Positions 33,649 to 43,094 are shown, counted from the stretch's first letter. The stretch is DNA of 64,000 bases from a bacterium (GCA_017557885.1 JAFYXV010000004.1:96552-160551); one strand, 5' to 3'. Notes: generated by a model from the sequence alone, not told the origin. Numbers and translations are program-made.

Positions 33649-35220
33649 TCAGATCTCCCGGAAGCCTTTGAACTGCAGGGCTTCCAGAAGATGCTTTTCC
33701 TCCAGCCTCTCCCTGCCCTCCAGGTCCGCTATGGTTCTGGCCACCCTGAGTATCCTTGTGTAAGTCCTGGCGGAGAGAGCCAGTTTCGTCACGGCCGTCC
33801 GCAGAAGGGCCTCCGCTCCCGCCGTCGTGGGGCAGAAGCGCCGGGCCGCGGCGCTGCTTATTTGGGAATTGCTGTGCCAGGGCGTCCTTTTATAGCGCTC
33901 CCACTGTATCATCCTGGCCCTCAGGCAGCGCGCCCTTATCGTTTCCGAGCTTTCCGGAGCCTCCTCGGAGGTGAGCTCGTCGTAGTCCACGAAGGGCATT
34001 TCCACGTGCATGTCGATGCGGTCCAGAAGAGGGCCGCTGATCCGGGAGCGGTAGTTTTCTATCACTCGGGAAGGGCAGACGCACTTTTTCCTGGGATGTC
34101 CCAGATAACCGCAGGGGCAGGGATTCATGGCCGCCACCAGCATGAAAGAAGCGGGGAAGCTGACGGTGCCCGTGACTCTGGTGATGTTGACGAAGCCGTC
34201 CTCCAGAGGCTGGCGCAGCGCTTCCAGGGCGGGGCGGGCGAACTCCGGCAGCTCGTCCAGGAAAAGCACGCCGTTGTGAGCCAGCGAAACTTCCCCGGGC
34301 TCTATCTGGGTCCCGCCTCCAATGAGGCCGGAGACGGAAACAGAGTGATGAGGCGACCTGAAGGGCCGCTGGGCGATAAGCTTCAGATCCCTCGGCACGC
34401 TTCCCTTGGCCGACCTTATCTGCACGCTTTCCACGATCTCCCTTTCGTTCATGGGCGGGAGAAGCGTGGGAAGCCTGCGGGCCAGCATGGTCTTCCCGGA
34501 GCCGGGCGGACCGTACAGCAGAAGGTTGTGGGCGCCGGCGGCGGCGATCTCCGCGGCCCTGCGGGCGGCCTTCTGCCCGCGGATCTCCGAAAAATCGCAG
34601 CCGTAGTTCGGGAAACTTTGGAAAAGCGTCCGGCTGTCCAGCTTTACCAGCGGGCTTTTCTCCGGCTCCGCGTAGGCTTGCAGCGCTTCGCTGAAATTTT
34701 CCGCCGCGATCACGCCAAGCCCTCCTATCAGGGCGGCCTCTCTGGCGTTGGCCGCCGGCACCAGGAGATATTTGAAACCCAGGGCGCGGGCGGCGGCGGC
34801 GCAGCTGATGACGTTCCTCACGGGCCGCAGCGAGCCGTCCAGGGCAAGCTCCCCGATGGCGGCGATCTTTTTTTGCGAATAGTCCGGCGGCGCCCCTTCT
34901 TTCCTTCCGGCCCAGGCGGCCAGCGTAAGGGCTATGGGCAGGTCGAAAGCCGGGCCGTGCTTTTTCAGGTCGGCGGGAGCCAGGCTGACGACTATCTGTC
35001 CCTTGGGGTATCCGAGCTCCGCATGGTAAAGGGCGCTGCGGACTCTTTCCCGGCTTTCCCTTATGGCGGTGTCGGGCAGGCCTATTATCGTGGTGGACTG
35101 GCGGTCGTCCTCCAGTTCCGTGCCGTATTCGCCGCTCTTTCTTTCGAAGACGTTCACTTCGATGGTGACGAGCCGGGCTTGGGCGCCGTAGGAGGCGAAG
35201 GAATAAGCTTTGGCTAGCAT
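33649..35220 (-). CDS. YifB/ComM-family Mg-chelatase-like AAA+ ATPase
   Basis: 523 residues from the ATG at 35220 (MLAKAYSFASYGAQA), the usual YifB start; the longer frame runs over the frr promoter. Domains: N-terminal Lon-protease-like ChlI region (VEVN... VGLP-like IIGLPDTAIRESRERVRSAL), AAA+ module with Walker A GPPGSGKTMLARRL and Walker B GVLFLDELPEF, a cysteine group NPCPCGYLGHPRKKCVCP that may bind zinc, and the C-terminal helical domain (SARTYTRILRVARTIADLEG). The related ComM is a hexameric branch-migration helicase for natural transformation. It ends 4 bases from the convergent phosphatase gene. Confidence 0.92.
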   Translation of the reverse strand: MLAKAYSFASYGAQARLVTIEVNVFERKSGEYGTELEDDRQSTTIIGLPDTAIRESRERVRSALYHAELGYPKGQIVVSLAPADLKKHGPAFDLPIALTLAAWAGRKEGAPPDYSQKKIAAIGELALDGSLRPVRNVISCAAAARALGFKYLLVPAANAREAALIGGLGVIAAENFSEALQAYAEPEKSPLVKLDSRTLFQSFPNYGCDFSEIRGQKAARRAAEIAAAGAHNLLLYGPPGSGKTMLARRLPTLLPPMNEREIVESVQIRSAKGSVPRDLKLIAQRPFRSPHHSVSVSGLIGGGTQIEPGEVSLAHNGVLFLDELPEFARPALEALRQPLEDGFVNITRVTGTVSFPASFMLVAAMNPCPCGYLGHPRKKCVCPSRVIENYRSRISGPLLDRIDMHVEMPFVDYDELTSEEAPESSETIRARCLRARMIQWERYKRTPWHSNSQISSAAARRFCPTTAGAEALLRTAVTKLALSARTYTRILRVARTIADLEGRERLEEKHLLEALQFKGFREI

Positions 35221-35331
35221 AAGTTTTTTAAAGGTTTGGTTGATTGGCGAACACAATTGTAGAAACAGGCAGGCAAAAAGGGAAGGATCTCCCGACAGTA
35301 CACGAAAAAAACTAGTTGCTGATCCTCCGCA

Positions 35332-35360
35332 TTGACACCTTTTTTGGTAAATAGTAAAAT
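35332..35360 (+). promoter_or_regulatory. Promoter of frr
   Basis: Consensus TTGACA (35332-35337), 17 bases, TAAAAT (35355-35360); start near 35367. AAGGAG precedes the ATG at 35398. One of the strongest promoters in the window. Confidence 0.85.
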
Positions 35361-35397
35361 CAATAAACAATGTAATATATGCCATTAAGGAGAAACT

Positions 35398-35958
35398 ATG
35401 CCCTACAAAGCCCAGATCAAAGAGCTGCAGGCCAGTATGCAGAAAGCGCTAGACCATCTTTCCTATCAGTTCAAAGAGATCAGAACAGGAAAGGCTTCCC
35501 CCGGTATCGTGGAGGACATCAAGGTCGATTATTACGGCGTCCCTACGCCCATCAAAAGCTTGGCGAATCTTACCGTGCCGGATCCCAGGACCATCAAGAT
35601 CGAGCCCTTCGACGTCAACTGCGTCCAGCCCATCTGCCGGGCCATCCAGGCCTCGCCGGTCGGCATCACGCCGGTTGACGACGGCCGCGTCATCCGTCTC
35701 CCCATGCCCGAGCTGACGGAAGAGCGCCGCAGGGACCTCACGAAACTTACGAAAAAGTACAGCGAGGACACCAAGGTCAACATCCGCAACCTGCGCCGCG
35801 ACTGCATCGAAAAGATCAAGAAGATGGAGAAGGACAAACTTCTGACCGAGGACCAGCGCAAGCAAGGCGAAAAGAGCGTCCAGACCGAGACCGACAACTT
35901 CATCAAGAAAGTTGACGAACTGGTCAAGGCCAAGGACACCGAGATCATGACACTGTAA
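35398..35958 (+). CDS. frr: Ribosome recycling factor
   Basis: Splits terminated ribosomes together with EF-G. 186 residues, the standard length. Domain I helices and the small domain II are visible: MQKALDHLSYQFKEIRTGKA near the N-terminus, IKVDYYGVPTPIKSLANLTV, RTIKIEPFD, IRLPMPELTEERRRDLTKL and the C-terminal helix with VNIRNLRRDCIEKIKKM. Unusual only in two cysteines in the segment NCVQPICRAIQ. Preceded by a strong promoter; the triple-STAS gene follows 22 bases later and may be co-transcribed. Confidence 0.97.
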   Translation: MPYKAQIKELQASMQKALDHLSYQFKEIRTGKASPGIVEDIKVDYYGVPTPIKSLANLTVPDPRTIKIEPFDVNCVQPICRAIQASPVGITPVDDGRVIRLPMPELTEERRRDLTKLTKKYSEDTKVNIRNLRRDCIEKIKKMEKDKLLTEDQRKQGEKSVQTETDNFIKKVDELVKAKDTEIMTL

Positions 35959-35980
35959 ATTTATTTTAAAGGAGAATATT

Positions 35981-37177
35981 ATGGCATTCACAGTTGATAT
36001 CGCGCCCCGCCAGGGCGGTGGTTACGTCGTCAGCCCGCAGGGGCGTCTTGACAGCCTTACGGCTTCGGAATTTGAAAAGGCCGTGGACGGCCTTCTGAAG
36101 GAAAAAGTCAAGACCGTCATCCTCAACTTGAAGGAAGTCGATTTCCTGAGCAGCGCCGGCATCAGGGTGATCTTCAAGCTCCAGAAAGGCGTTCTGCAGA
36201 ACCGCGGCGTGGTGGTGGTCTCCAAGCCCCAGCCCCAGGTGGCCAAGGTCCTGGAGATCGTCAGAGCCATGCCCAAGGAGCAGATCTTCGAAAATATGGA
36301 GGAAGCGGACAAATATCTGGCGGCCATCCAGGAACAGGAAGTGGCCAAAGTTCAGGTGGGTAAAGAAGGCGAAACGGTGACGGGCGCCGGTATGAAAGTC
36401 GAAGTAACGCCCCGCAAGGAAGGCGGCGTCATTATCACGCCCTACGGCCGTTTGGACAGCGTCAACGCCCCGGACCTCGAGAAAGTGGTGGACCAGATCC
36501 TGGCCCAGAACATCTGCATAGTCGTCCTGAACATGGAAGCGGTGGACTTTTTGAGCAGCGCCGGCATCAGAGTGATCTTCAAACTGCAGAAAGGCGTTTT
36601 GAAAAGCAAAGGCGTGGTGGTGGTCTCCCATCTCCAGCCCCAGGTCTCCAAAGTCCTGGAGATCGTGAAGGCTCTCCCGCAGGAGAAGATCTTCCAGGAT
36701 GTGGAAGCCGCGGACAAATATCTGGCCATGCTCCAGAAAAAGGAGCTGGAGAAACTGGCCGGCCGCGCCGTGGAAAAAATGACGGAAGCTCCGAAAATTT
36801 CCGAAAACGAAAATTTGAAGATCACCGTCGCCACCCGCGAGCCCAGGGGCTATACGATCTTTTTGGCCGGGCGTCTGGACAGCATCACCTCCCCGGATTT
36901 TGAGAAAGCGGTGGACACCATCCTTTCCGCGGAAGCCAAGTTCATTGTTCTGAACCTGGCGGATCTGGTGTTTTTGAGCAGCGCCGGCATCCGCGTCATT
37001 TTCAAACTGCAGAAAGGCGTGCTTCAGAAGAAAGGCGTGGTGATCATCTCCAAGCCCCAGCCCCAGGTCTCCCGAGTCATCGAGATCATAAGGGCTCTTC
37101 CCGCCGAGCAGGTCTTTGCGAGCGACGAGGAAGCGGACCGCTATCTGGCTATGATCCAGCGCGACACGCAGGAATGA
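35981..37177 (+). CDS. Protein of three tandem STAS domains
   Basis: 398 residues built of three STAS units of about 110-120 residues joined by charged linkers. Each has the G-R-L-D-S start (GRLDSLTASEFEKAVD; GRLDSVNAPDLEKVVD; GRLDSITSPDFEKAVD) and the strand-turn-helix FLSSAGIRVIFKLQKGVL; serine pairs fall at 57-58, 192-193 and 333-334. The aspartate usual before these serines in SpoIIAA is leucine here, but the acceptor serines are kept. Units are very alike, implying recent internal duplication. No other domain and no signal peptide, so cytoplasmic. Likely a multivalent partner of the RsbU-type phosphatase or of a kinase elsewhere (inference). AAAGGAG precedes the start. Confidence 0.88.
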   Translation: MAFTVDIAPRQGGGYVVSPQGRLDSLTASEFEKAVDGLLKEKVKTVILNLKEVDFLSSAGIRVIFKLQKGVLQNRGVVVVSKPQPQVAKVLEIVRAMPKEQIFENMEEADKYLAAIQEQEVAKVQVGKEGETVTGAGMKVEVTPRKEGGVIITPYGRLDSVNAPDLEKVVDQILAQNICIVVLNMEAVDFLSSAGIRVIFKLQKGVLKSKGVVVVSHLQPQVSKVLEIVKALPQEKIFQDVEAADKYLAMLQKKELEKLAGRAVEKMTEAPKISENENLKITVATREPRGYTIFLAGRLDSITSPDFEKAVDTILSAEAKFIVLNLADLVFLSSAGIRVIFKLQKGVLQKKGVVIISKPQPQVSRVIEIIRALPAEQVFASDEEADRYLAMIQRDTQE

Positions 37178-37206
37178 TCCTTATTCATAAACCATAGCGA
37201 TTCATT

Positions 37207-39066
37207 ATGGGAAATTACGGTTTTGCGCGTTTGGCGGCGGCTGTACCGCCGCTGGTGTTGGCTGATTGTAAAAAAAACGCGGAGCATCATCTGCGCTGCG
37301 CGAAATCAGCTTCCGGCCAGGGCGCCCAGCTTCTGGTGTTCCCGGAGCTGTCCCTCTCAGGCGCCACCTGCCAGGATCTTTTCGCCCAGCCGGCTCTTGT
37401 CAAAGGCGCGCTTTCGGCTCTGCAGAGTTTTCTGAAAGCTTCCGCCGCGGAAGAGACCGTCTGCCTTTTGGGACTTCCGCTTGACATAGGCGGGAAGCTT
37501 TACTCCGCGGCCTGCGCCGTGCAGAAGGGCGTTGTCCTGGGAGTCGTTCCAAACCCGGCGCCGAAGGAAGCGTGCTTTGCCAAAGCATCGCCTGGCTTAA
37601 GGGGAGAGATTGAACTTTGCGGAAAGCCGGTTCCCTACGGCACGGACCTTGTTTTCCGGTCCGCTGAATTTTCCTTCACCGTGGGCTTCCTTTCCCAGCT
37701 GACCGATCCCGGGCAGGATATTGCGAAGCAAGCCGGGAAGGGCGAAGTGCTGGCCATCCTGGGCGCCATGCCGGAATTGGCCGGCGATTTCGAAGCATTC
37801 CAAAATGCCCTTTGCGCCCAATCGCGTCTCTTCCGCAGATCCTTGGTTTTCGCTTCCTCCGGTTTCGGAGAATCCTCCACGGACAATTGTTTCGCCGGCC
37901 GCGCTTTCATTACGGAAGGCAAAAGGCTTTTGGCGCGCCGGGCGCAGTTCAGCCTGGAAGAGGAGCTCATATTATCGGACGCGGACTGCGAGTTCCTGCT
38001 CCGCGAGCGCCCGCGGGAGGAAGCGTTGGCGGAAAACCTTGTTAATTTCAGCGCGGAAAAGACATTCAAGCCGGAACCGCAGTTTCCTGCCAAGCCTTTT
38101 GTGCCTGAGGATCCCGCCGCCAGGGCGGTCCGCTGCAAGGAGGTCTTCGAGATCCAGAGCCTCGGCCTTTTAAGGCGTCTGCAGCAGACCGGCTCCAGGA
38201 GCGCGGTGCTGGGCGTCTCCGGAGGGTTGGATTCCACCCTGGCGCTTTTCGTCATCAGGCGCGCCTTCGAGCTGGGCGGTCTCGATCCCAGGAATATCAG
38301 GGGGATCACCATGCCCTGCTTCGGGACCACCAAAAGGACCAGGAGCAACGCGGAAAAACTGATGAAGGAGCTGGGAATATCCTTCGGAAAGATCAATATC
38401 GAAAAAGCCATAAGGCAGCATTTCCAGGATATCGGCCATGACATCAACGACCGCTCCGCGGCCTATGAGAACGCCCAGGCCAGGGAACGCACCCAGATCC
38501 TCATGGACATCGCCAACAAATGCGGCGGCATCGTGGTGGGCACCGGCGACCTTTCCGAAGCGGCTTTGGGCTGGGCCACCTACAACGGCGACCAGATGAG
38601 CATGTACAACGTCAACTGCGGCGTGCCAAAGACCCTTGTGAGGGCCGTGACGGACTGGCTTGCGGAAAAGGAAGGCGGCAAGATCAGGAAGATCCTGAAG
38701 GACATTCTGGACACGCCCGTCAGCCCGGAGCTGCTCCCCGGGGAAAAGAAAGGCAAGAACCAGGAAACGGAAAAGCTCATAGGCCCTTACGAACTGCACG
38801 ACTTTTTCCTTTATCACATGATCCGCAGGGGAGCTTCTCCCGGGAAGCTTCTGTTCCTGGCGGAAAAAACTTTCAAAGGGAAATATCCGAAGACCGAAAT
38901 CAAGAAATATCTTTCGCTTTTCCTCAAGCGCTTCCTCACTCAGCAATTCAAGCGTTCCGCCTCTCCCGACGGCGTCGGCACAGGCAGCGTTTCCCTTTCT
39001 CCCAGGGCTGGCTTCAGAATTCCCTCCGATGTTTCCTTCGCCCTTTGGCTCGAGGACCTCTCTTGA
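37207..39066 (+). CDS. nadE: NAD synthetase with degenerate glutaminase domain
   Basis: Last step of NAD synthesis: amidates nicotinate adenine dinucleotide using ATP. 619 residues, the length of two-domain enzymes. Residues 1-290 have the nitrilase fold; E47 (VFPELSLSG) is kept, but the usual catalytic Lys in VVPK is N116 (GVVPNPAPK) and the Cys of V-E-I-C-E-D is L162 (VGFLSQL). The synthetase domain from about 320 is intact: GVSGGLDSTLAL P-loop, GTGDLSEAALGWATYNGDQM, NVNCGVPKTLVR. I infer that free ammonia, not glutamine, is the nitrogen donor. No clear ribosome-binding site; starts 29 bases after the STAS gene. Confidence 0.9.
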   Translation: MGNYGFARLAAAVPPLVLADCKKNAEHHLRCAKSASGQGAQLLVFPELSLSGATCQDLFAQPALVKGALSALQSFLKASAAEETVCLLGLPLDIGGKLYSAACAVQKGVVLGVVPNPAPKEACFAKASPGLRGEIELCGKPVPYGTDLVFRSAEFSFTVGFLSQLTDPGQDIAKQAGKGEVLAILGAMPELAGDFEAFQNALCAQSRLFRRSLVFASSGFGESSTDNCFAGRAFITEGKRLLARRAQFSLEEELILSDADCEFLLRERPREEALAENLVNFSAEKTFKPEPQFPAKPFVPEDPAARAVRCKEVFEIQSLGLLRRLQQTGSRSAVLGVSGGLDSTLALFVIRRAFELGGLDPRNIRGITMPCFGTTKRTRSNAEKLMKELGISFGKINIEKAIRQHFQDIGHDINDRSAAYENAQARERTQILMDIANKCGGIVVGTGDLSEAALGWATYNGDQMSMYNVNCGVPKTLVRAVTDWLAEKEGGKIRKILKDILDTPVSPELLPGEKKGKNQETEKLIGPYELHDFFLYHMIRRGASPGKLLFLAEKTFKGKYPKTEIKKYLSLFLKRFLTQQFKRSASPDGVGTGSVSLSPRAGFRIPSDVSFALWLEDLS

Positions 39067-39071
39067 GTTTA

Positions 39072-39080
39072 TGGTAAAAT
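39072..39080 (+). promoter_or_regulatory. Extended -10 promoter for the GspK-like gene
   Basis: TGG-TAAAAT at 39072-39080 without a good -35 box. Leader of about 25 bases with GAGGGG 7-12 bases before the ATG at 39110. Confidence 0.5.
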
Positions 39081-39109
39081 TTTAAAAGAGATAAGCAGAG
39101 GGGAATAGA

Positions 39110-42100
39110 ATGCTGAATTGTTTTAACTTTCGCCCACGGGGGGTGGCGCTGCTGGCTGTTCTGACCGTTCTGACGGTCCTTTCGCTTTTGGCGGCCACCT
39201 TCGCCGGCATGATGACTATGGAGGAGCAGGCCGGGAGCATTAGTTTGAACCGCTCCCAGTCCGACATGCTTGCGCAGTCAGCCATAGAGCATGTTTACGG
39301 GCTTCTGCGCCAGGATTCCATCGACAGTCCCGAATATGACGGATACGACGAGATCTGGGCCCAGACTTTCAAGCCGAAGGCCGGCGAAGAGGCGGTCAAC
39401 GTGGAAGGGGACAAGGGCGGCAGCTACGGCCTGGCCCGCTGGATATATGTGAAGGACAATTCCGGGACGCCCGTCGGCCGCTACGCCGTCATGGTTGAGG
39501 ACGAACACAGCAAGATCAATCTGCACACCGCCTCGGCCCTCGGCCAGCGCCAGCAGAACGAAGGCTTCGGAACTTTCGAGGTCATGCTTACGGACGGCGA
39601 CAAAAAGGGGCTGCCCCTTTCCCTGGAGGCCGGCCAGCGTTTGGTGAAATACCGCTACGGCCGGGACGGCAAGCCTGGCCAGGCCAACGTGGACGACAAC
39701 CTGACCGCCACCCAGTACGGCAGCGACAGCATTGACAACAACGCCAACGGGCGCTTCGACGAAGACGGAGAAGGCATTGACGAGCCGGAAGAATACAACC
39801 CGAATCATCTTGTCTGGGACGACATGTGCTTCCAGTCCCTGCGGGAGGCCCTGGCTGTCGCCATGGGCGGAGAGCCAGCCAGCAGGAAGCAAATAGACGC
39901 TTTCCGGCATCTCGCCACCATCTGGACTTCTTCCCAGGAATTGTATTACGAAAGATCCGCCAAGGCCCTGAGGCGTTCCCTGGACATCAACCACGCGGAA
40001 TTGAGGCAGCTCAGGCGCGCCCTCAGGAACGCCAATAACGAGTCGCCCTTCGAGCCCTCCTCCTCCCGCATGCGCAGCCTTCTGGTGAATCTTCTGGACT
40101 ATACGGACGAGAACCACACGCTCTCCACGGTGGACAGCACCTACGGGGTGGAGAGTGTCTGCTTCAACGAGATCATGGCTCACGACGGCAGCTGGATCAG
40201 GGAGACCGACTGGTGCGGCTGGGGCTTCCCGACGCAGTCCGGCAGCGGCTCGTCAGTGCCGGAGCACATTCTGGCGGCCAACCAGTTTTACGGCCACCGC
40301 TACAAGGACCTCAACTACACCTTCCGCTGGAGAATAGGCTTCCTGCACCAGAACGGCAACACCTGGACCATGCGTCTGGAGAAGCCCAGGAGGTCGCCGG
40401 TGCGTTTCAACGAATACCTGAACTGCGAAAAAGCCGGCTGGTATGACAATTTCTGGAAAGGCGCCACCTGCATAGTTTTCAACGCCTCCAGCGAGAGCTC
40501 CGACCGCATGGGCTTTTATGTTACCGAGAGCAAGCGCGGCACCCAGAGGGAGCTTATTTTAAAAGGCGGCGGAACCAACGCCAAGGCTTTTATGGACGGC
40601 GTGGCCTCCAACCTTGTCAACGCCACGGTTAAGCTTTACAGCGACTGGCATCACGACGGCGCCATGTGGACGGATCTTCCCAGGCAGACGGAAGCCTTTT
40701 ACGTCAGGCCTTTGCACCGCAAGCAGGAAAAATACTATTACCAGGTTTACAGCTCCACCCACGCTTTCCTCCCCTCCATCGGCTACGGAAAATCCAACGT
40801 CAGGGAAATGGACATGGACGGCATTCCCGCCAAGCATTCCGTGCAAAAGGAAGACAAGGACAAGAACAACCACTATCTTCTGAAATATCCCTACAAGGAG
40901 GGCAAAGCCCAGAAGCCCAATTCGGAAGGCTACGTGGAGGTCATACTGACGTCCTCCGACAAGTGCCGGAAATCCGGTTCCGGCAAAGGCGGGAAAAACA
41001 TCAACTTCAGCGACTCCATGTATTTCATCCGCCCGGATATCGTGGAGCTCATCAACATTTCCCCTTATCCCATCAGTTTGAGAAACTGGCAGGTGGTGGT
41101 CAACACCGGCATCGCGGCGGAACTTTTGGCCACCATCGACGTGGCGGCCCACTACAGCACGGAGAGGAGCGGCTATTACGACGACCCCAATCCCATCATC
41201 GAGCCCAACGGCTATTTTTACCTGACCAACAACCGGGAGATCTTCGACAGGGAATACTGCGGCGGCAACGGCAACTACGGCCACAGCCAGAAGACCGTCA
41301 TACCGGTCTTCGAGCTGCCTGACGAGGACTGGGGCATCCTTTACGACGTGACGAGGGTCAAAGGCGACTACATCACCGTCTCCGGCGCCCGCTGGCACGC
41401 CGACCAGCTGGAGGGGGAATTGATCGAGTTCGTCTCCGACCGCCAGCCCACCGCAAGGCAGGACATCCCCAACGGCATGATCAAGTACGTTTACGGCAAC
41501 ACCAGCAACAGGCTTGATCTGAACGGCAGCGACCCCTTGGGCAGCGGCCTGAAGGTAGGGGACAAGATCAGGGTGAGAGGCCTTCCCAGGCAGGGCGGCT
41601 TCGTCTCCTTCACCCTGAAGAACGAATACGGCCAGGTGACGGCCCGCACTACGGAATACGGTTCCGTGGAGGAGCAGGAATTCGGCTATTCCACGGAGAA
41701 AGACGACCCCGCCTACTACACCTGGAAAAAACTTTCCAAGCCGACTTTCGGCGGCAACCTTCGCGAGGCTGAGAGCCACAGGGCCAAGAAGAACGCCAAG
41801 AACCAGACGCACATCAAGAACGCCGGCATGGCCAACATCGCCGAGATACAGAAGATCAAGACCGGCGACAACTGGGAGAACGTGGGCGGCGCCGGCGGAC
41901 GCTCGGACCTGAAGACCATCAAGGCCGTGGGAAAATATTTCACCACCACCGGCATCAGATTGGATGTTGAAGAGGAAGGCGTTCACCTCTCCGGCTGGCA
42001 GCCAGCCTTCGGCACCGTGGCCACGGCCAACGGCAACGTCATGTCCATCGCCGACGTCAGCTGGGAGCCCGACACCTGGAAGGGGCACACTCTGCGCGTG

Positions 42101-43075
42101 ATGTCCGGATCCCAAAGGGAAGAGAAGATCCCTGTCATCAGCAGTTCCCGCACCGGACTTACCGTGGACGGCCTGACCTGCCCGGGAGAAAAGCAGCTGA
42201 AATTAAAGAAAGGCGACAAAGTGAGCGTCGGCCCCGGCTACGCCACGCCTTTTTATTACACCACCAAGGACGGCGACGCCGGGGAATTCGAGTGGAGCGA
42301 CAAGGGGCTTGGCAAAGCCGATTACGGGCTTTACGTCTTCGGCCTTAACGACGCCATCGACACCACTGAATTCCTGGAGGAAAACCACAACGCGGAGATG
42401 GAGGTTTTCATTTTCAACTATGAGAGCGGGGAATACGACGCTCTGCCGCTGGAGGACAGCGGCCTGAAAGCCGCCGCGGACGATCCCTTCCTTATCGGCT
42501 CCAGCAGGCAGCGCTTCCGCTATGACAAGAACGACAGGATCTACTGCGGCATGATCCACGGCTGCCACATCTCCGCCAAGGGCGGCATCAAGGTCAAAGT
42601 TGTTCCTCACAATCTTTCCGGCGTGGACGCCTCCGGCAAAGCCTGGCTGGACTACGTTTATCTGGCTCCCGGCCACACCGCCGGCCGCATAAACATCAAC
42701 ACGGCGGAGGAAAGAGTCCTGACCTCTCTCAAGGGCGTCACCCCCGCTTTGGCCCGCAACATCGCCCAGGGAATAGACTCTTACGGCAAGCCCGGCCTGA
42801 AGCCTTACAAGAACACCACCGACCTGCTCAACGTGAAAGGCTTCAGCCCCGACATTTTCGGGAGCATCGCCAATCTCATCACCACCAGGAGCGACCAGTA
42901 CCGCGCCAGGGTCATAACCCAGACTATCGCGAAGCTTTCCAAAGACAGTTTCTTCAACGAAGCCGGCGGCGACAAGATAACCTCCCAGTCGGCCATGGAT
43001 CTTGTCATAGACCGCAGCGACGCCCTGGGGCCCGACGGCGCTTCCTTCAAGATCCTTTCCCGGGAAGTGGAATAA
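39110..43075 (+). CDS. Giant GspK-like pseudopilin with lamin-tail-like and helix-hairpin-helix regions
   Basis: 1321 residues, about four times a normal GspK. The N-terminus is a prepilin-like signal: basic RPRG, then hydrophobic VALLAVLTVLTVLSLLAATF, then an ASTI-like helix; Gly before V-A-L-L is the probable cleavage point. Around residue 206 is a calcium-loop-like DNNANGRFDED. Near 640 VELINISPYPISLRNWQVVV resembles a lamin-tail domain. Residues 1190-1290 carry the GspK helix-hairpin-helix: GRININTAEERVLTSLKGVT, then LLNVKGFSPDIFGSIANLI. GspK normally caps the type II secretion pseudopilus. The enormous middle is beta-rich and unassigned. A PEP-CTERM protein follows 19 bases later. Confidence 0.75.
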   Translation: MLNCFNFRPRGVALLAVLTVLTVLSLLAATFAGMMTMEEQAGSISLNRSQSDMLAQSAIEHVYGLLRQDSIDSPEYDGYDEIWAQTFKPKAGEEAVNVEGDKGGSYGLARWIYVKDNSGTPVGRYAVMVEDEHSKINLHTASALGQRQQNEGFGTFEVMLTDGDKKGLPLSLEAGQRLVKYRYGRDGKPGQANVDDNLTATQYGSDSIDNNANGRFDEDGEGIDEPEEYNPNHLVWDDMCFQSLREALAVAMGGEPASRKQIDAFRHLATIWTSSQELYYERSAKALRRSLDINHAELRQLRRALRNANNESPFEPSSSRMRSLLVNLLDYTDENHTLSTVDSTYGVESVCFNEIMAHDGSWIRETDWCGWGFPTQSGSGSSVPEHILAANQFYGHRYKDLNYTFRWRIGFLHQNGNTWTMRLEKPRRSPVRFNEYLNCEKAGWYDNFWKGATCIVFNASSESSDRMGFYVTESKRGTQRELILKGGGTNAKAFMDGVASNLVNATVKLYSDWHHDGAMWTDLPRQTEAFYVRPLHRKQEKYYYQVYSSTHAFLPSIGYGKSNVREMDMDGIPAKHSVQKEDKDKNNHYLLKYPYKEGKAQKPNSEGYVEVILTSSDKCRKSGSGKGGKNINFSDSMYFIRPDIVELINISPYPISLRNWQVVVNTGIAAELLATIDVAAHYSTERSGYYDDPNPIIEPNGYFYLTNNREIFDREYCGGNGNYGHSQKTVIPVFELPDEDWGILYDVTRVKGDYITVSGARWHADQLEGELIEFVSDRQPTARQDIPNGMIKYVYGNTSNRLDLNGSDPLGSGLKVGDKIRVRGLPRQGGFVSFTLKNEYGQVTARTTEYGSVEEQEFGYSTEKDDPAYYTWKKLSKPTFGGNLREAESHRAKKNAKNQTHIKNAGMANIAEIQKIKTGDNWENVGGAGGRSDLKTIKAVGKYFTTTGIRLDVEEEGVHLSGWQPAFGTVATANGNVMSIADVSWEPDTWKGHTLRVMSGSQREEKIPVISSSRTGLTVDGLTCPGEKQLKLKKGDKVSVGPGYATPFYYTTKDGDAGEFEWSDKGLGKADYGLYVFGLNDAIDTTEFLEENHNAEMEVFIFNYESGEYDALPLEDSGLKAAADDPFLIGSSRQRFRYDKNDRIYCGMIHGCHISAKGGIKVKVVPHNLSGVDASGKAWLDYVYLAPGHTAGRININTAEERVLTSLKGVTPALARNIAQGIDSYGKPGLKPYKNTTDLLNVKGFSPDIFGSIANLITTRSDQYRARVITQTIAKLSKDSFFNEAGGDKITSQSAMDLVIDRSDALGPDGASFKILSREVE

Positions 43076-43094
43076 TTCAAAGCAAGGATATCTC

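Noticed and set aside
33691-35217. 508-codon open frame on the plus strand opposite the YifB gene
   Set aside because: Antisense shadow in GC-rich DNA; low-complexity G/R/P-rich translation and no ribosome-binding site, while YifB has all motifs.
36130-37080. Long direct repeats that could be taken for a CRISPR or DNA repeat array
   Set aside because: They are the in-frame coding repeats of the three STAS domains; spacing is about 400 bases and there are no short palindromic repeats.
40559-42115. 518-codon minus-strand frame inside the GspK-like gene
   Set aside because: Shadow frame with V/G/D-rich composition; the plus frame has clear domains and runs on through the HhH region.
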